Source: Paraconexibacter algicola (GTDB taxonomy: Bacteria; Actinomycetota; Thermoleophilia; Solirubrobacterales; Solirubrobacteraceae). Taken from it: DNA of 64,000 nt. The notes below the pieces were generated by a model. That model was not told where the DNA came from, ran no database searches, and saw nothing but the letters and a program-made list of their open reading frames with translations. The translations under genes and the position numbers were made by a program. Location: contig NZ_PYYB01000003.1 of NCBI RefSeq assembly GCF_003044185.1, positions 186,001-250,000 of the forward strand, read 5' to 3'. Below, piece after piece: positions 51,919 to 60,266 of this stretch (positions within the stretch are counted from its first letter, which is position 1; each line of letters starts with the position of its first letter).

Positions 51919-52347
51919 TCAGTCGGTGGTGCCGGCGAGGGTGGCGGCGGCGGTGCAGCTGGCGCCGCCGGGGCCGGTCGCGCGGACGCTGATGGCGTCG
52001 CTGCCGGGCAGGTCGCGGAGGGTGCGGCGGACGCTGAGGCCGCTGGAGGACGGGCGGACGGTGAGGCGGGCGACGACGCGGCGTTCCTGCACGACGACGA
52101 CGCGCCAGCGGGCGCGGGTGCTCACGCGCCGCGCGTCGAAGTCCAGGCGGATCGCGCCGTCCCGTGCGCGCAGGCGCAGCTGCGCGGTGCCCGCACCGGA
52201 GCAGCGGCCGCTGACGCGCGTCTCGGCGCGGTCGCCGTCACCGTCCTTGGCCGTCGCGACACCCGCCCCCGGCCCGACGAGACCGAGACCGAGAACGACG
52301 ACGACAACGACGAGCAAGAGCGACGGGCGGCGCGGCACGTGCTGCAC
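51919..52347 (-). CDS. Secreted small beta-rich protein, paralogue of the gene at 54444
   Basis: The start is uncertain: GTG 52347 (142 residues) or GTG 52338 both place a strong signal helix (SLLLVVVVVVLGLGL) near the N-terminus; longer starts would run into the regulator gene and past its own upstream motif. The mature domain runs VSGRCSGAGTAQLRLRARDG to SVRATGPGGASCTAA, with two Cys likely in a disulfide. It aligns along its length with the protein at 54444-54926 ([16 protein letters not shown] to [15 protein letters not shown]). Function unknown. A 17-bp motif shared with that paralogue lies just upstream. Confidence 0.75.
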   Translation of the reverse strand: MQHVPRRPSLLLVVVVVVLGLGLVGPGAGVATAKDGDGDRAETRVSGRCSGAGTAQLRLRARDGAIRLDFDARRVSTRARWRVVVVQERRVVARLTVRPSSSGLSVRRTLRDLPGSDAISVRATGPGGASCTAAATLAGTTD

Positions 52348-52371
52348 GCTGTCACGCCCCGCCCCCCGTGG

Positions 52372-52388
52372 GCAATGGGACCTTGGTC
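52372..52388 (-). promoter_or_regulatory. Shared upstream motif, copy 1 (GACCAAGGTCCCATTGC)
   Basis: On the sense strand of the secreted-protein gene this reads GACCAAGGTCCCATTGC. The other paralogue has GACCTTGGTCCCATTGC at 54368-54384. The 10-bp start is a palindrome, GACC-WW-GGTC. Probable binding site of the response regulator encoded between them. Confidence 0.65.
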
Positions 52389-52397
52389 GGACCGCGC

Positions 52398-53024
52398 TCA
52401 TCCGGCCAGCCCGTGCCGCTCGGCCCACAGCGCGGCCTGCGTGCGGTCGGTGACGCCGAGCACGCGGAAGATCCGCGTCAGGTGCGACTTGACGGTCTTC
52501 TCGCTGATCTCCAGCCGGCGGGCGATGAGCTTGTTCGGCAGGCCCTCGACGAGCAGGCCGAGCACCTCGCGCTCACGCGGGGACAGCTCCGCCAGCGGGT
52601 CGGGGGCGCTGCGCGCGTCGAGGATCGTGCGCGCCGCCCGCGGGTCCAGCGGCGACTCGCCGCGCGCCGCCGCCCGGATGCCGGCGGCGACCTCCTCGGC
52701 CTCCACGTCCTTGAGCAGGTAGCCGCACGCCCCGGCCTCCAGGGCGCTCATGATCCGGGGACGGTCGGAGAACGCGGTCAGCACCACGACGGCGGGCGCG
52801 TCGGGACCGGCGGCGCGGATGCGACGGGTCGCCTCGATCCCGTCGAGCACCGGCATGTCGAGGTCCATGAGCACGACGTCGGGCGCCACCTGCGCGCACA
52901 CCGTCACGGCCTCCTGTCCGTCGGCGGCGACCCCGGCCAGCTCCACGTCCTCCAGGGCGGCGATCAGCCGTCCGAGCCCGTCGCGGATCACGCCGTGATC
53001 GTCGGCCAGCACGACGCGGATCAT
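52398..53024 (-). CDS. NarL/FixJ-type response regulator
   Basis: The 208-residue protein has a receiver domain ([20 protein letters not shown], phospho-acceptor Asp in [13 protein letters not shown], Lys in [11 protein letters not shown]) and a C-terminal LuxR-type helix-turn-helix ([20 protein letters not shown] then [19 protein letters not shown]). The ATG overlaps the stop of the kinase gene (ATGA), so the pair is translated together. Flanking paralogous genes carry the same upstream motif, which makes them the likely targets. Confidence 0.93.
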   Translation of the reverse strand: MIRVVLADDHGVIRDGLGRLIAALEDVELAGVAADGQEAVTVCAQVAPDVVLMDLDMPVLDGIEATRRIRAAGPDAPAVVVLTAFSDRPRIMSALEAGACGYLLKDVEAEEVAAGIRAAARGESPLDPRAARTILDARSAPDPLAELSPREREVLGLLVEGLPNKLIARRLEISEKTVKSHLTRIFRVLGVTDRTQAALWAERHGLAG

Positions 53025-54328
53025 CCCTGCGGCACCTCCAGCTCGACCGTCGTCCCCTCGCCCGGCACCGACGTGACGGCCAGCCGGCCGCCCGCCCGGC
53101 CGACGAGGCCCTCCAGCAGCGACAGGCCCACGTGGCCCTCCTGCGCGCGCCGCTCGCGCTCCCCGGCGGCGAAGCCGCGCCCGTCGTCGCGCACGACGAG
53201 CCGCACCCGGCCCTCCCCCGCGCGCACGGCGATCGTCACCGTCGCCGGGTCGGCGTGCGCGGCCGCGTTGCGGACCGCCTCGCGCGCCACCCGGTAGACG
53301 AGCTCCTGCCGCGCCACCGGCACCCCGCCGTGCAGGTCCAGGCCGGTCTGCACGCCCGCCCGGGCCAACGGGGACAGCAGGTCGCTGAGCGCCACCTCCA
53401 GGCCCGCGGACGAGAGGTTCGGCGGATGGATCTCGACCAGCAGCGTGCGCAGGTCGCGCACGCCCTGGCGCAGGGTCGCGGTCGCGCCGTCGAGCACGCC
53501 GGCCTCCTCGTCCGCACCGCGTGCCCGGGCCGACGCGGCCAGCGGCGCGAGCCCGAACGCGACGCCCGCGAGGTCCTGCACGACCCCGTCGTGGAGGTCG
53601 GCGGCGATCCGGCCGCGCTCGCGCGACGAGGACTCGACGGCGCTGGCGAGCAGCACCTCGCGCTCCTGGTGGCCGCGCTGCAGGCGCCGGGCCATCCGCC
53701 ACGCCAGCGGCACCTGCAGCAGCAGCAGGACCACGACGCCGCCGATCAGCGGCGGGGCCATCGTGCCGAGCAGCCGCTCGGCGCTCGCGCTGACCGACCC
53801 GAACCGCTGGTAGATCTCGAACAGCACCTGCGTGCCGTTCGGGGTGCGGATCGTCGTGTGCGCCTCCAGCAGCTTGCCCTCCGGCCGCTCGAGCCGGTTC
53901 TCGGGCTTGCCGAGGTCGCTGAGCTCGGCCTCCGCCCCACCGGTCTCGAACAGCTCGCGCTCGTCCTCCCCGAGCGTGTAGCGGCGGCCGATCAGCGCCG
54001 GCTCGTCGGAGTAGAGGATCCGCCCGTCGCGCGTCCAGACCTTCACGCGCACGATCGACCCGGCCAGCACCTTGCCCAGCACGAGGTCGTCCAGCCGCCG
54101 CAGCGCGGCCGGGTCGCCGCGCAGCAGCCCGTCCTGGAGGCCCGCGGTCTCCACCAGCGACGCGATCGCCACGACGCGCTCGCGCGTGTCGCGCTCGGCC
54201 TCCTGCTCGGCGGCGTCGCGCAGCAGCACGAACCCGCCGACGACGATGACGGCCACGGCGACGAGGCTCGCGAGCACGAACCGCGCCACGGCGGCCCCCA
54301 GGCGCGGGGGTGGGGTCTGCGCGAGCAC
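53021..54328 (-). CDS. Membrane sensor histidine kinase, HisKA_3 (NarL partner) type
   Basis: The 435-residue protein starts at GTG 54328. Transmembrane helix 1 is [20 protein letters not shown]; an extracytoplasmic sensor loop of about 155 residues follows ([30 protein letters not shown]); helix 2 is [20 protein letters not shown] coiled coil leads to HisKA_3 with [20 protein letters not shown] (phospho-His) and HATPase_c with [20 protein letters not shown] and [10 protein letters not shown]. It senses an external cue of unknown nature and should phosphorylate the overlapping regulator. Confidence 0.93.
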   Translation of the reverse strand: MLAQTPPPRLGAAVARFVLASLVAVAVIVVGGFVLLRDAAEQEAERDTRERVVAIASLVETAGLQDGLLRGDPAALRRLDDLVLGKVLAGSIVRVKVWTRDGRILYSDEPALIGRRYTLGEDERELFETGGAEAELSDLGKPENRLERPEGKLLEAHTTIRTPNGTQVLFEIYQRFGSVSASAERLLGTMAPPLIGGVVVLLLLQVPLAWRMARRLQRGHQEREVLLASAVESSSRERGRIAADLHDGVVQDLAGVAFGLAPLAASARARGADEEAGVLDGATATLRQGVRDLRTLLVEIHPPNLSSAGLEVALSDLLSPLARAGVQTGLDLHGGVPVARQELVYRVAREAVRNAAAHADPATVTIAVRAGEGRVRLVVRDDGRGFAAGERERRAQEGHVGLSLLEGLVGRAGGRLAVTSVPGEGTTVELEVPQG

Positions 54329-54367
54329 GGCCCGGATTCTCGCGGGGCGGGTCGCAGGCCGCCATCA

Positions 54368-54384
54368 GACCTTGGTCCCATTGC
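54368..54384 (+). promoter_or_regulatory. Shared upstream motif, copy 2 (GACCTTGGTCCCATTGC)
   Basis: Located between the divergent kinase gene and the secreted-protein gene, 59 nt before the ATG at 54444. Differs from copy 1 only in the central two bases, AA versus TT. Confidence 0.65.
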
Positions 54385-54443
54385 GATGCGGACCGCGGCC
54401 GCTCCACGATCCACCCATCCCGAAGCGACCCCCAGGAGGGACC

Positions 54444-54926
54444 ATGTCTCGCACCACCCGCACCGCCGCCGCGCTCACGATCCTCGCCACCGCCCTCACC
54501 CCGGCGGCCGCGCTCGCCAAGCACGGCGCCGACGACGGCCCCGCCCACGACCGCGGCGACGACAAGGGCGGCCTGCGCGACGACCGCACCAGCGGCGCCA
54601 CCACGAGCAAGGGCAAGACCCGCAAGGCGCGCGTGCGCGTCACCGGCAGCTGCGACGGCGACTCCACCGCGAAGCTGAAGGCCAAGCCCGACGACGGCCG
54701 CCTCGAGGTCGAGTTCGAGGTCGACGAGAACCGCGTCGGCTCCGCCTGGACCGTGACGATCACCCGCAACGACGACACCGTCGTGCGCCGCACCGCCACC
54801 ACCCGCGCGCCCAGCGGCTCCTTCTCCGTCGAGCGCAGGATCGCCAACCCGGCCGGCACCGACCGCATCTCCGCCCGCGCGGTCAGCCCCTCGGGCGAGG
54901 TCTGCACCGCGTCGCTGTCGATCTGA
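54444..54926 (+). CDS. Secreted small protein, paralogue of the gene at 51919
   Basis: The 160-residue preprotein has AGGAGG 5 nt before ATG and a signal peptide ([19 protein letters not shown]). A charged Asp/Lys-rich stretch of about 45 residues follows, then a beta domain [18 protein letters not shown] to EVCTASLSI with two Cys. The domain matches the protein at 51919-52347. It is divergent from the two-component genes and carries their shared motif upstream, so it is a probable output of that system. Function unknown. Confidence 0.85.
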   Translation: MSRTTRTAAALTILATALTPAAALAKHGADDGPAHDRGDDKGGLRDDRTSGATTSKGKTRKARVRVTGSCDGDSTAKLKAKPDDGRLEVEFEVDENRVGSAWTVTITRNDDTVVRRTATTRAPSGSFSVERRIANPAGTDRISARAVSPSGEVCTASLSI

Positions 54927-55009
54927 CGTCCCCGGGCCGGGGGTCCGAACCGGGACACCCGGCCCGAGAACCGCTCTGGGCCCGCCCGTGGCGCGGCTAC
55001 GATGCGCTC

Positions 55010-56698
55010 GTGTCCAGACTCCGCCTCAGCGCCCTCTCCGTCGCGCTCCTGCTCGCCGTCAGCGCCCTCGCCGCCACCGCCTTCGCGCGGACGATCAACG
55101 GCACGAGCAAGGGCGACCGGCTGACCGGCACCGGCTCGGCCGACCGGATCTTCGGGCGCGGTGGCAAGGACCGCATCGCCGGCCTCGGCGGCGCCGACCT
55201 GCTGGACGGCGGGCCCAACGCCGACCGGCTCGACGGCGGCGCCGGCCGCGACCGGCTGCTGGGCCAGGCCGGCCTCGACACGCTGCTCGGCGGTGCCGGC
55301 GACGACCAGATGGACGGCGGCGGTGGCGACGACGACCTCGATGGCGGTGCCGGCAGCGACGTCCTCCTGGGCGGCACCAACGGCGACACGCTCGACGGCG
55401 GCCTTGGCAACGACACGCTCGACGCCGGGACCGGGGACGACACCGCCTCCGGTGGGGCCGGGGACGACGGCGTCGACGGCGGCGGTGGCGCCGACCAGCT
55501 CAGCGGCGGCGACGGCACCGACGAGCTCGCCGGAGGCTTCGCCAATGACCGCCTCGACGCGGGGCCCGGCAACGACACGGCCCGCGGCGACTCGGGCGAC
55601 GACACGGTCGCCGGGGGTGACGGCGACGACCTCCTGAAGGGCGGGACCGGCAACGACACCGTCGACGGCGGCGCCGGGAACGACCGCATCGACGGGGACG
55701 ACGGCGACGACACCCTCCTGGGCGGCGACGGCGCGGACTTCATCGTCGAGGCCCGCTACGGCAACGAGAAGCTCGTCGACGGCGGCGCCGGGGACGACTA
55801 CATCCACACCAACCGCGGCCGCGACACGATCGTCCGCGGCGGCGACGGCGACGACGTGATCCGCACCGGCGGCGCGCCCGACGGCAAGGTGACGAGCAAC
55901 GGCTCCCCCGCCCCCGACGCCGTGGTCGACGGCGGCCCCGGCAACGACATCCTCCTCACCGGCGGCTCCGCGGACCGCCTCAGCGGCGGCCCCGGCGACG
56001 ACCTCCTCTACGGCGGCGGCAACGACAGCGGCCCCGACACCTACGACTGCGGCGACGGCAACGACACCGTGTTCGTCGACGACGAGAACGAGGCCCGCGG
56101 CGCCGCCGCCACCGGCACCTGCGAGACGATCGTCATCGGCGACCCGTCCAGCGGCGACCCGCGCTTCGACGGCCTGAACGGCGCCCCGCACGCGGGCCTG
56201 GCGACCGGCGGCGCGGAGGGCGCCGCGATCCTCGAGGCGATCGCGGTTCAGGCCGAGAACCCGTCGATCCAGGGCACGGCCGGGCCGGACACGCTCAACG
56301 GCACGGTCGTCGGCGACTCGATGAACGGGCAGGACGGCGACGACGTCGTCAACGGCCTGCAGGGCGACGACGACGCCCGCGGCGACGACGGCAACGACCA
56401 GGTCTTCGGCGGCCTGGGCAACGACCTGCTGTTCGGCGACGCCGGGGACGACCTCCTCGACGGCGGCGAGGGCACCGACGAGCTCGAGGGCGGCGCGGGC
56501 GCCGACCGGCTGCTCGGCGGCCCCGGCGACGACCGGCTCAACGGGGGTCTGGGCAACGACGACGTCCAGGGTGGCGAGGGCAACGACGACATCACCGCCA
56601 AGGGCGGCGGCGCCGACGTGATCGACTGCGGCCCCGGCTTCGACAAGGTCGCGGTCGACCGCGCGGACCGCCACCGCAACTGCGAGTCGGTCTCCTGA
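55010..56698 (+). CDS. Secreted calcium-binding RTX-like repeat protein
   Basis: The 562-residue preprotein starts at GTG 55010, 6 nt after TACGAT. A signal peptide ([20 protein letters not shown]) precedes two blocks of Gly/Asp-rich nonapeptides of the GGxGxDxLx type, about residues 25-330 and 425-545. These fold as parallel beta-rolls that bind calcium. They are separated by a non-repeat segment with a Cys pair. No type I secretion genes are nearby; the signal peptide implies Sec export instead, as is usual in actinobacteria. Likely a structural surface or matrix protein; no enzymatic domain is visible. Confidence 0.88.
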   Translation: MSRLRLSALSVALLLAVSALAATAFARTINGTSKGDRLTGTGSADRIFGRGGKDRIAGLGGADLLDGGPNADRLDGGAGRDRLLGQAGLDTLLGGAGDDQMDGGGGDDDLDGGAGSDVLLGGTNGDTLDGGLGNDTLDAGTGDDTASGGAGDDGVDGGGGADQLSGGDGTDELAGGFANDRLDAGPGNDTARGDSGDDTVAGGDGDDLLKGGTGNDTVDGGAGNDRIDGDDGDDTLLGGDGADFIVEARYGNEKLVDGGAGDDYIHTNRGRDTIVRGGDGDDVIRTGGAPDGKVTSNGSPAPDAVVDGGPGNDILLTGGSADRLSGGPGDDLLYGGGNDSGPDTYDCGDGNDTVFVDDENEARGAAATGTCETIVIGDPSSGDPRFDGLNGAPHAGLATGGAEGAAILEAIAVQAENPSIQGTAGPDTLNGTVVGDSMNGQDGDDVVNGLQGDDDARGDDGNDQVFGGLGNDLLFGDAGDDLLDGGEGTDELEGGAGADRLLGGPGDDRLNGGLGNDDVQGGEGNDDITAKGGGADVIDCGPGFDKVAVDRADRHRNCESVS

Positions 56699-56716
56699 CG
56701 GCGGCGTGCTGCGGGA

Positions 56717-57622
56717 TCAGACGATGATCCCGCAGTACTGCTTGCTCGCGATCCAGGCCTTGCCCTTCGGGCACTTGGGGTAGCGGTTGCGGATGTTCTC
56801 GGAGAAGTTCGTCCAGTAGTGCTTGGCGACGGTGTTCGCGTTGATCGGCCCGAGGATCGAGGCCTTGCTGACCGGGCCCCACGCGTCGACGAGCAGGTAC
56901 TTGTAGTCGCAGTAGAGGTAGTCGCTGGTGACCGAGCAGTACTGGCGGAAGCGGAAGGTGATCGACCGCCCGGCGCCCTCGGGGTGCCCGGCGAGGGAGA
57001 TCAGCTGGAAGCCGTTCCTGGCGATCTTCGTGACGCGCACGGGACCGTTGGGGCCGGGCGCCTCCAGCTCGCAGCGCTTGCCGCCGTAGATCCGCTTGCC
57101 GCAGCCCTTGAAGGGGAAGTAGCGGGAGAAGTCGTTCTTGAGGACGCCGACCATCTCGCTGTACGTCCACGACTTGAAGCGCGTCCCGAGGTCGTAGGTC
57201 TGCGAGTAGGAGCCGTAGCCGCCGGGATTGTCGTCGAGCTCCGGCGCCTGCCCGAGCTGCGGCGAGTTCAGGTTCGGGCCGGGGCCGCACTCGGGCGCGC
57301 CGGCGAGGCGGCCGTCGCTGTAGGTCTTCAGCAGCTGGTCGGGGACGTAGTAGCGGCCGATCTTCACCCAGAGGGTCGAGCCGTAGGCGGCCTGCCCCGA
57401 GGTCTGGCAGGCGATCTTCACCCACTGGCCCTTGCGGACCCAGTCGACCTTGGCGCGCGGCTCGAGCTTCGGGGCGACGCGCCCGTCGGCGTCGGCCTTG
57501 ACGAGGTAGGTGTTGCTCGCCGCCCACGGCTTCAGCGCGCGGACCTTGGCGGCCGAGGCCGGACCGGCGAGCAGGCCGAGGGCCAGCAGCGAGAGGAGCG
57601 GGGCGAGGAGGAGGCGACGCAT
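56717..57622 (-). CDS. Secreted protein with SH3-like N-terminal module
   Basis: The start ATG 57622 gives 301 residues with signal peptide RRLLLAPLLSLLALGLLAG; an ATG ten codons upstream is an alternative. Residues about 25-115 (VRALKPWAASNTYLV to LLKTYSDGRLAGAPEC) match the first module of the SGNH hydrolase at 40049-41476 in order and Cys position. The remaining 190 residues contain six Cys, aromatic-rich strands such as ITFRFRQYCSVTSDYLYCDY, and no recognised catalytic motif. Probably exported and wall-associated. Two TGAG boxes 11 bp apart lie upstream. Confidence 0.75.
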   Translation of the reverse strand: MRRLLLAPLLSLLALGLLAGPASAAKVRALKPWAASNTYLVKADADGRVAPKLEPRAKVDWVRKGQWVKIACQTSGQAAYGSTLWVKIGRYYVPDQLLKTYSDGRLAGAPECGPGPNLNSPQLGQAPELDDNPGGYGSYSQTYDLGTRFKSWTYSEMVGVLKNDFSRYFPFKGCGKRIYGGKRCELEAPGPNGPVRVTKIARNGFQLISLAGHPEGAGRSITFRFRQYCSVTSDYLYCDYKYLLVDAWGPVSKASILGPINANTVAKHYWTNFSENIRNRYPKCPKGKAWIASKQYCGIIV

Positions 57623-57663
57623 GTCCCCGGTCTCTCCACGCGCACGTGACATGCGTCACGCAT

Positions 57664-57714
57664 CTCACATGCATCTCACGAACGCGGGTATAGTTGCTTG
57701 CATCATGCAAACAA
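57664..57714. promoter_or_regulatory. Divergent control region: TGAG boxes, MarR promoter and operator
   Basis: CTCA boxes begin at 57664 and 57675 (11 bp apart). TATAGT at 57689-57694 is the marR -10. Arms TTGCTTGCA (57694-57702) and TGCAAACAA (57706-57714) match as an inverted repeat at 8 of 9 positions with a 3-nt spacer, and cover the ATG at 57705. This is a likely MarR autoregulatory operator. Confidence 0.65.
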
Positions 57715-58142
57715 AAGCCACGAGGCACGACACGATCGAGCTGCTGCTGCGCCGCATCTACGGCATCGGCATGGTGCAGCGCGAGCTCGCCCGCCAGGCC
57801 TCGCAGGAGCTCGGCTCCAACGGCTTCACCACGCTCGCCGTCGTCCACACCCACGGCCCCCTGCGCATCGGCGACATCGCCCAGCGCCTCGGGGTCGACG
57901 TCTCCGTCGCCAGCCGCCAGGTCACCGCCCTCGTCAAGGTCGGCTACCTCGAGCGCCAGGCCGACGAGGCCGACGGGCGCGCCCAGCTCATCGCCACCAC
58001 CGACGCCGGCACCACCGTGCTGCGCGACTGCCACCAGCGCATGGTGCGCGAGTTCGAGGGCGTGCTGGACGACTGGACCGAGCCGGAGATCGAGGCCCTG
58101 ACCGCCGGTCTGGAACGCCTCAGGGAGGACTTCACCCGATGA
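57705..58142 (+). CDS. MarR family transcriptional regulator
   Basis: The 145-residue protein has a winged helix-turn-helix: GFTTLAVVHTHGPLRIGDIA, then QRLGVDVSVASRQVTALVKV and the wing RQADEADGRAQLIATTDAG, with dimerising helices at both ends. The start ATG 57705 lies inside an inverted repeat. The stop overlaps the start of an MFS exporter gene (ATGA). This marR-MFS arrangement usually means ligand-relieved repression of a drug or metabolite exporter. Confidence 0.93.
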   Translation: MQTKATRHDTIELLLRRIYGIGMVQRELARQASQELGSNGFTTLAVVHTHGPLRIGDIAQRLGVDVSVASRQVTALVKVGYLERQADEADGRAQLIATTDAGTTVLRDCHQRMVREFEGVLDDWTEPEIEALTAGLERLREDFTR

Positions 58143-59686
58143 GCCCGGACGCCACCCCCACGATGAGCCACCGCGCCGTCCTGACCGCGCTCAGCGGCCT
58201 GATGCTCGGCATGTTCGTCGCGATCCTGTCGAGCACCGTCGTCACGACCTCGCTGCCGCGCATCGTCAGCGACCTCGGCGGCAGCCAGTCCTCCTACACC
58301 TGGGTGGTCACCTCCACCCTGCTGGCGCTCACCGTCAGCACCCCGATCTGGGGCAAGCTCGCCGACCTCTACGACCGCAAGCTGCTCGTCCAGACCGGCC
58401 TGACCATCTACGTGCTGGGCTCGATCCTCGGCGGCCTCTCGCAGTCGATGGAGTGGCTGATCGGCTGCCGCGTCCTGCAGGGCCTCGGCGTCGGCGGGCT
58501 CACCGCGCTCGTCCAGGTGATCCTCAGCGACCTCGTCTCCCCCCGCGAGCGCGGCCGCTACGCCGGCTACCTCGGCGCCGTCTTCGGCGTCGGCACCGTC
58601 GTCGGCCCGCTGCTCGGCGGCGTCCTCACCGACGCGGTCGGCTGGCGCTCCACCTTCTACGTCGGCGTCCCGTTCGCCGCCATCGCGCTCGTGCTGCTCC
58701 AGCGCACGCTCGACCTGCCGCGCCGTCGCGGCGAGGTCCACCTCGACTGGGCCGGCGCGCTGCTCATCGCGGGCGGCGTCTCCTCGCTGCTGATCTGGGT
58801 CTCGCTCGCCGGGCACGACTTCGCCTGGCTGAGCACCTGGACCGCCGGGCTGCTCACGCTCAGCGCCGCGCTGCTCGTCGCCGCCTACGTCACCGAGCGC
58901 CGCGCCCGCCAGCCGCTGATCCCGCTGACGCTGTTCAAGGACCGCGCGGTCGTCATCGCCACGCTGTGCAGCATCTGCGTCGGCACCGCGATGTTCGGCA
59001 CCACCGTGTTCCTCTCCCAGTACATGCAGCTCGCACGCGGCATGTCGCCGACCGAGTCCGGCCTGCTGACGATCCCGATGGTCGTCGGCCTGTTCCTCGC
59101 CTCCACCATCATCGGCCGGCGCATCAGCGCCACCGGCCGCTACAAGCAGTGGATGATCACCGGCGCGGCGCTCCTCACCGCCGGGCTCGCCGCGATGGGC
59201 ACGATGGACGAGACCACGAGCCTCGTCGAGCTCAGCGCCTTCATGTTCGTGCTCGGCGCGGGCATCGGGATGCTCATGCAGAACCTCGTGCTCGTCGTGC
59301 AGAACGCGGTCGCCCACGAGGACATCGGGGCCGGCAGCTCGGTCGTCGCGATGTTCCGCAGCCTCGGCGGCGCCATCGGCGTCAGCGCCCTCGGCGCGGT
59401 GCTCGCCACCCACGTCGCCACGAGCATCGGCGCGGGCGCGTCCGGCGGCGACGGCGCGGTCCCCGACATCTCCGCGCTGCCCGAGCCCGCCCGGCGCGTC
59501 GTCGAGCACGCCTACGGCACCGGCATCGCGGAGGTCTTCCTCCTCGCCGCCCCGCTCGGCGTCGTGGTGCTCCTCGCGCTGCTGACGCTCAAGGAGGTGC
59601 CGCTCGGCTCGCGCAGCGGCATCGACATCGCCCGCGAGCGCGCCGCCCGGACCGCGGCGTCCGACCCCACCCCCACCCCCGCCTAG
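58139..59686 (+). CDS. MFS transporter, DHA2 (EmrB/QacA) type
   Basis: The 515-residue protein has 14 predicted helices. MFVAILSSTVVTTSLPRIVS is the first-helix D1-type motif, and GKLADLYDRKLL is motif A; RVLQGLGVGGLTALVQ is motif B-like with the conserved Arg. It is translated with the upstream MarR regulator and followed after 15 bp by a universal stress protein gene. A proton-coupled drug or metabolite exporter is expected. Confidence 0.93.
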   Translation: MSPDATPTMSHRAVLTALSGLMLGMFVAILSSTVVTTSLPRIVSDLGGSQSSYTWVVTSTLLALTVSTPIWGKLADLYDRKLLVQTGLTIYVLGSILGGLSQSMEWLIGCRVLQGLGVGGLTALVQVILSDLVSPRERGRYAGYLGAVFGVGTVVGPLLGGVLTDAVGWRSTFYVGVPFAAIALVLLQRTLDLPRRRGEVHLDWAGALLIAGGVSSLLIWVSLAGHDFAWLSTWTAGLLTLSAALLVAAYVTERRARQPLIPLTLFKDRAVVIATLCSICVGTAMFGTTVFLSQYMQLARGMSPTESGLLTIPMVVGLFLASTIIGRRISATGRYKQWMITGAALLTAGLAAMGTMDETTSLVELSAFMFVLGAGIGMLMQNLVLVVQNAVAHEDIGAGSSVVAMFRSLGGAIGVSALGAVLATHVATSIGAGASGGDGAVPDISALPEPARRVVEHAYGTGIAEVFLLAAPLGVVVLLALLTLKEVPLGSRSGIDIARERAARTAASDPTPTPA

Positions 59687-59701
59687 AGAACGGAGCACCC
59701 C

Positions 59702-60163
59702 ATGCAGGAGCTGCGCTTCAAGAACCTCCTCGTCGCCGTCGACGGCTCCCCCGGCTCCGCGCTCGCGCTCGCCGCCGCCGTCAGCGCCGCCCAGCGCGAC
59801 CACGCCCGCCTGACCCTGCTGACCGTCGTCCCGGACGTGCTGACCGAGACGACCCGCTGGGGCAACGCCGCCGCGCTGCCCACGGGTGACCTGCAGGACG
59901 ACGCCGACCGGATGGGCCGCGAGACCCTCCAGGACGCCGGTCGGGAGATCCCGCAGGACCTGCCCGTCACGCTGCGCGTCCGGCACGGCAAGGCCGCCGC
60001 CCAGATCGTGCAGGAGGCGCAGGAGACCGACTACGACGCGATCGTCATGGGCGCCCGCGGCCGCAGCCGCGTCGGCGCGCTGATGGGCAGCGTCAGCCAG
60101 GAGGTCCTGCACCACTCGCCCACGCGCGTGTTCGTCGCGCACGAGCCCGCCGCCGCCGCCTGA
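59702..60163 (+). CDS. Universal stress protein (UspA family)
   Basis: The 153-residue protein with one Usp domain has LLVAVDGSPGSALALAAAVS at the start and an ATP-binding loop GARGRSRVGALMGSVSQEVL (G-x2-G-x9-S pattern) near the end, so it belongs to the ATP-binding Usp subgroup. CGGAG precedes the ATG. It is the last gene of the marR-MFS-usp operon, ending before a strong hairpin. Confidence 0.92.
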   Translation: MQELRFKNLLVAVDGSPGSALALAAAVSAAQRDHARLTLLTVVPDVLTETTRWGNAAALPTGDLQDDADRMGRETLQDAGREIPQDLPVTLRVRHGKAAAQIVQEAQETDYDAIVMGARGRSRVGALMGSVSQEVLHHSPTRVFVAHEPAAAA

Positions 60164-60197
60164 GCCGCGGCGCGAACGCCGGAGAGGAACGGCCGAT

Positions 60198-60228
60198 GGC
60201 CCGGCCCGCGGGGGAGCGGGGCCGGGCC
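60198..60228. terminator. Strong hairpin between convergent genes
   Basis: GGCCCGGCCC (60198-60207) and GGGCCGGGCC (60219-60228) make a perfect 10-bp GC stem with an 11-nt loop. There is no U-run, but the position between two converging genes fits a bidirectional terminator. Confidence 0.7.
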
Positions 60229-60266
60229 GTCGGTGCTGCCGGGAACCTGCGCGGCTCGCGGAGCGT

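Noticed and set aside
55100-56650. Dense short DNA repeats that could suggest a CRISPR or minisatellite
   Set aside because: Period is codon-based (9 residues) and encodes GGxGxD calcium-binding repeats; no constant spacer/repeat structure.
54365-56674. 769-codon minus-strand frame opposite the RTX-like gene
   Set aside because: Low-complexity Val/Ala/Asp repeats that simply mirror the Gly/Asp nonapeptide codons; no start signal or domain.
57944-60142. 732-codon minus-strand frame opposite marR, the MFS gene and usp
   Set aside because: Charged low-complexity sequence antisense to three solid genes; no motif.
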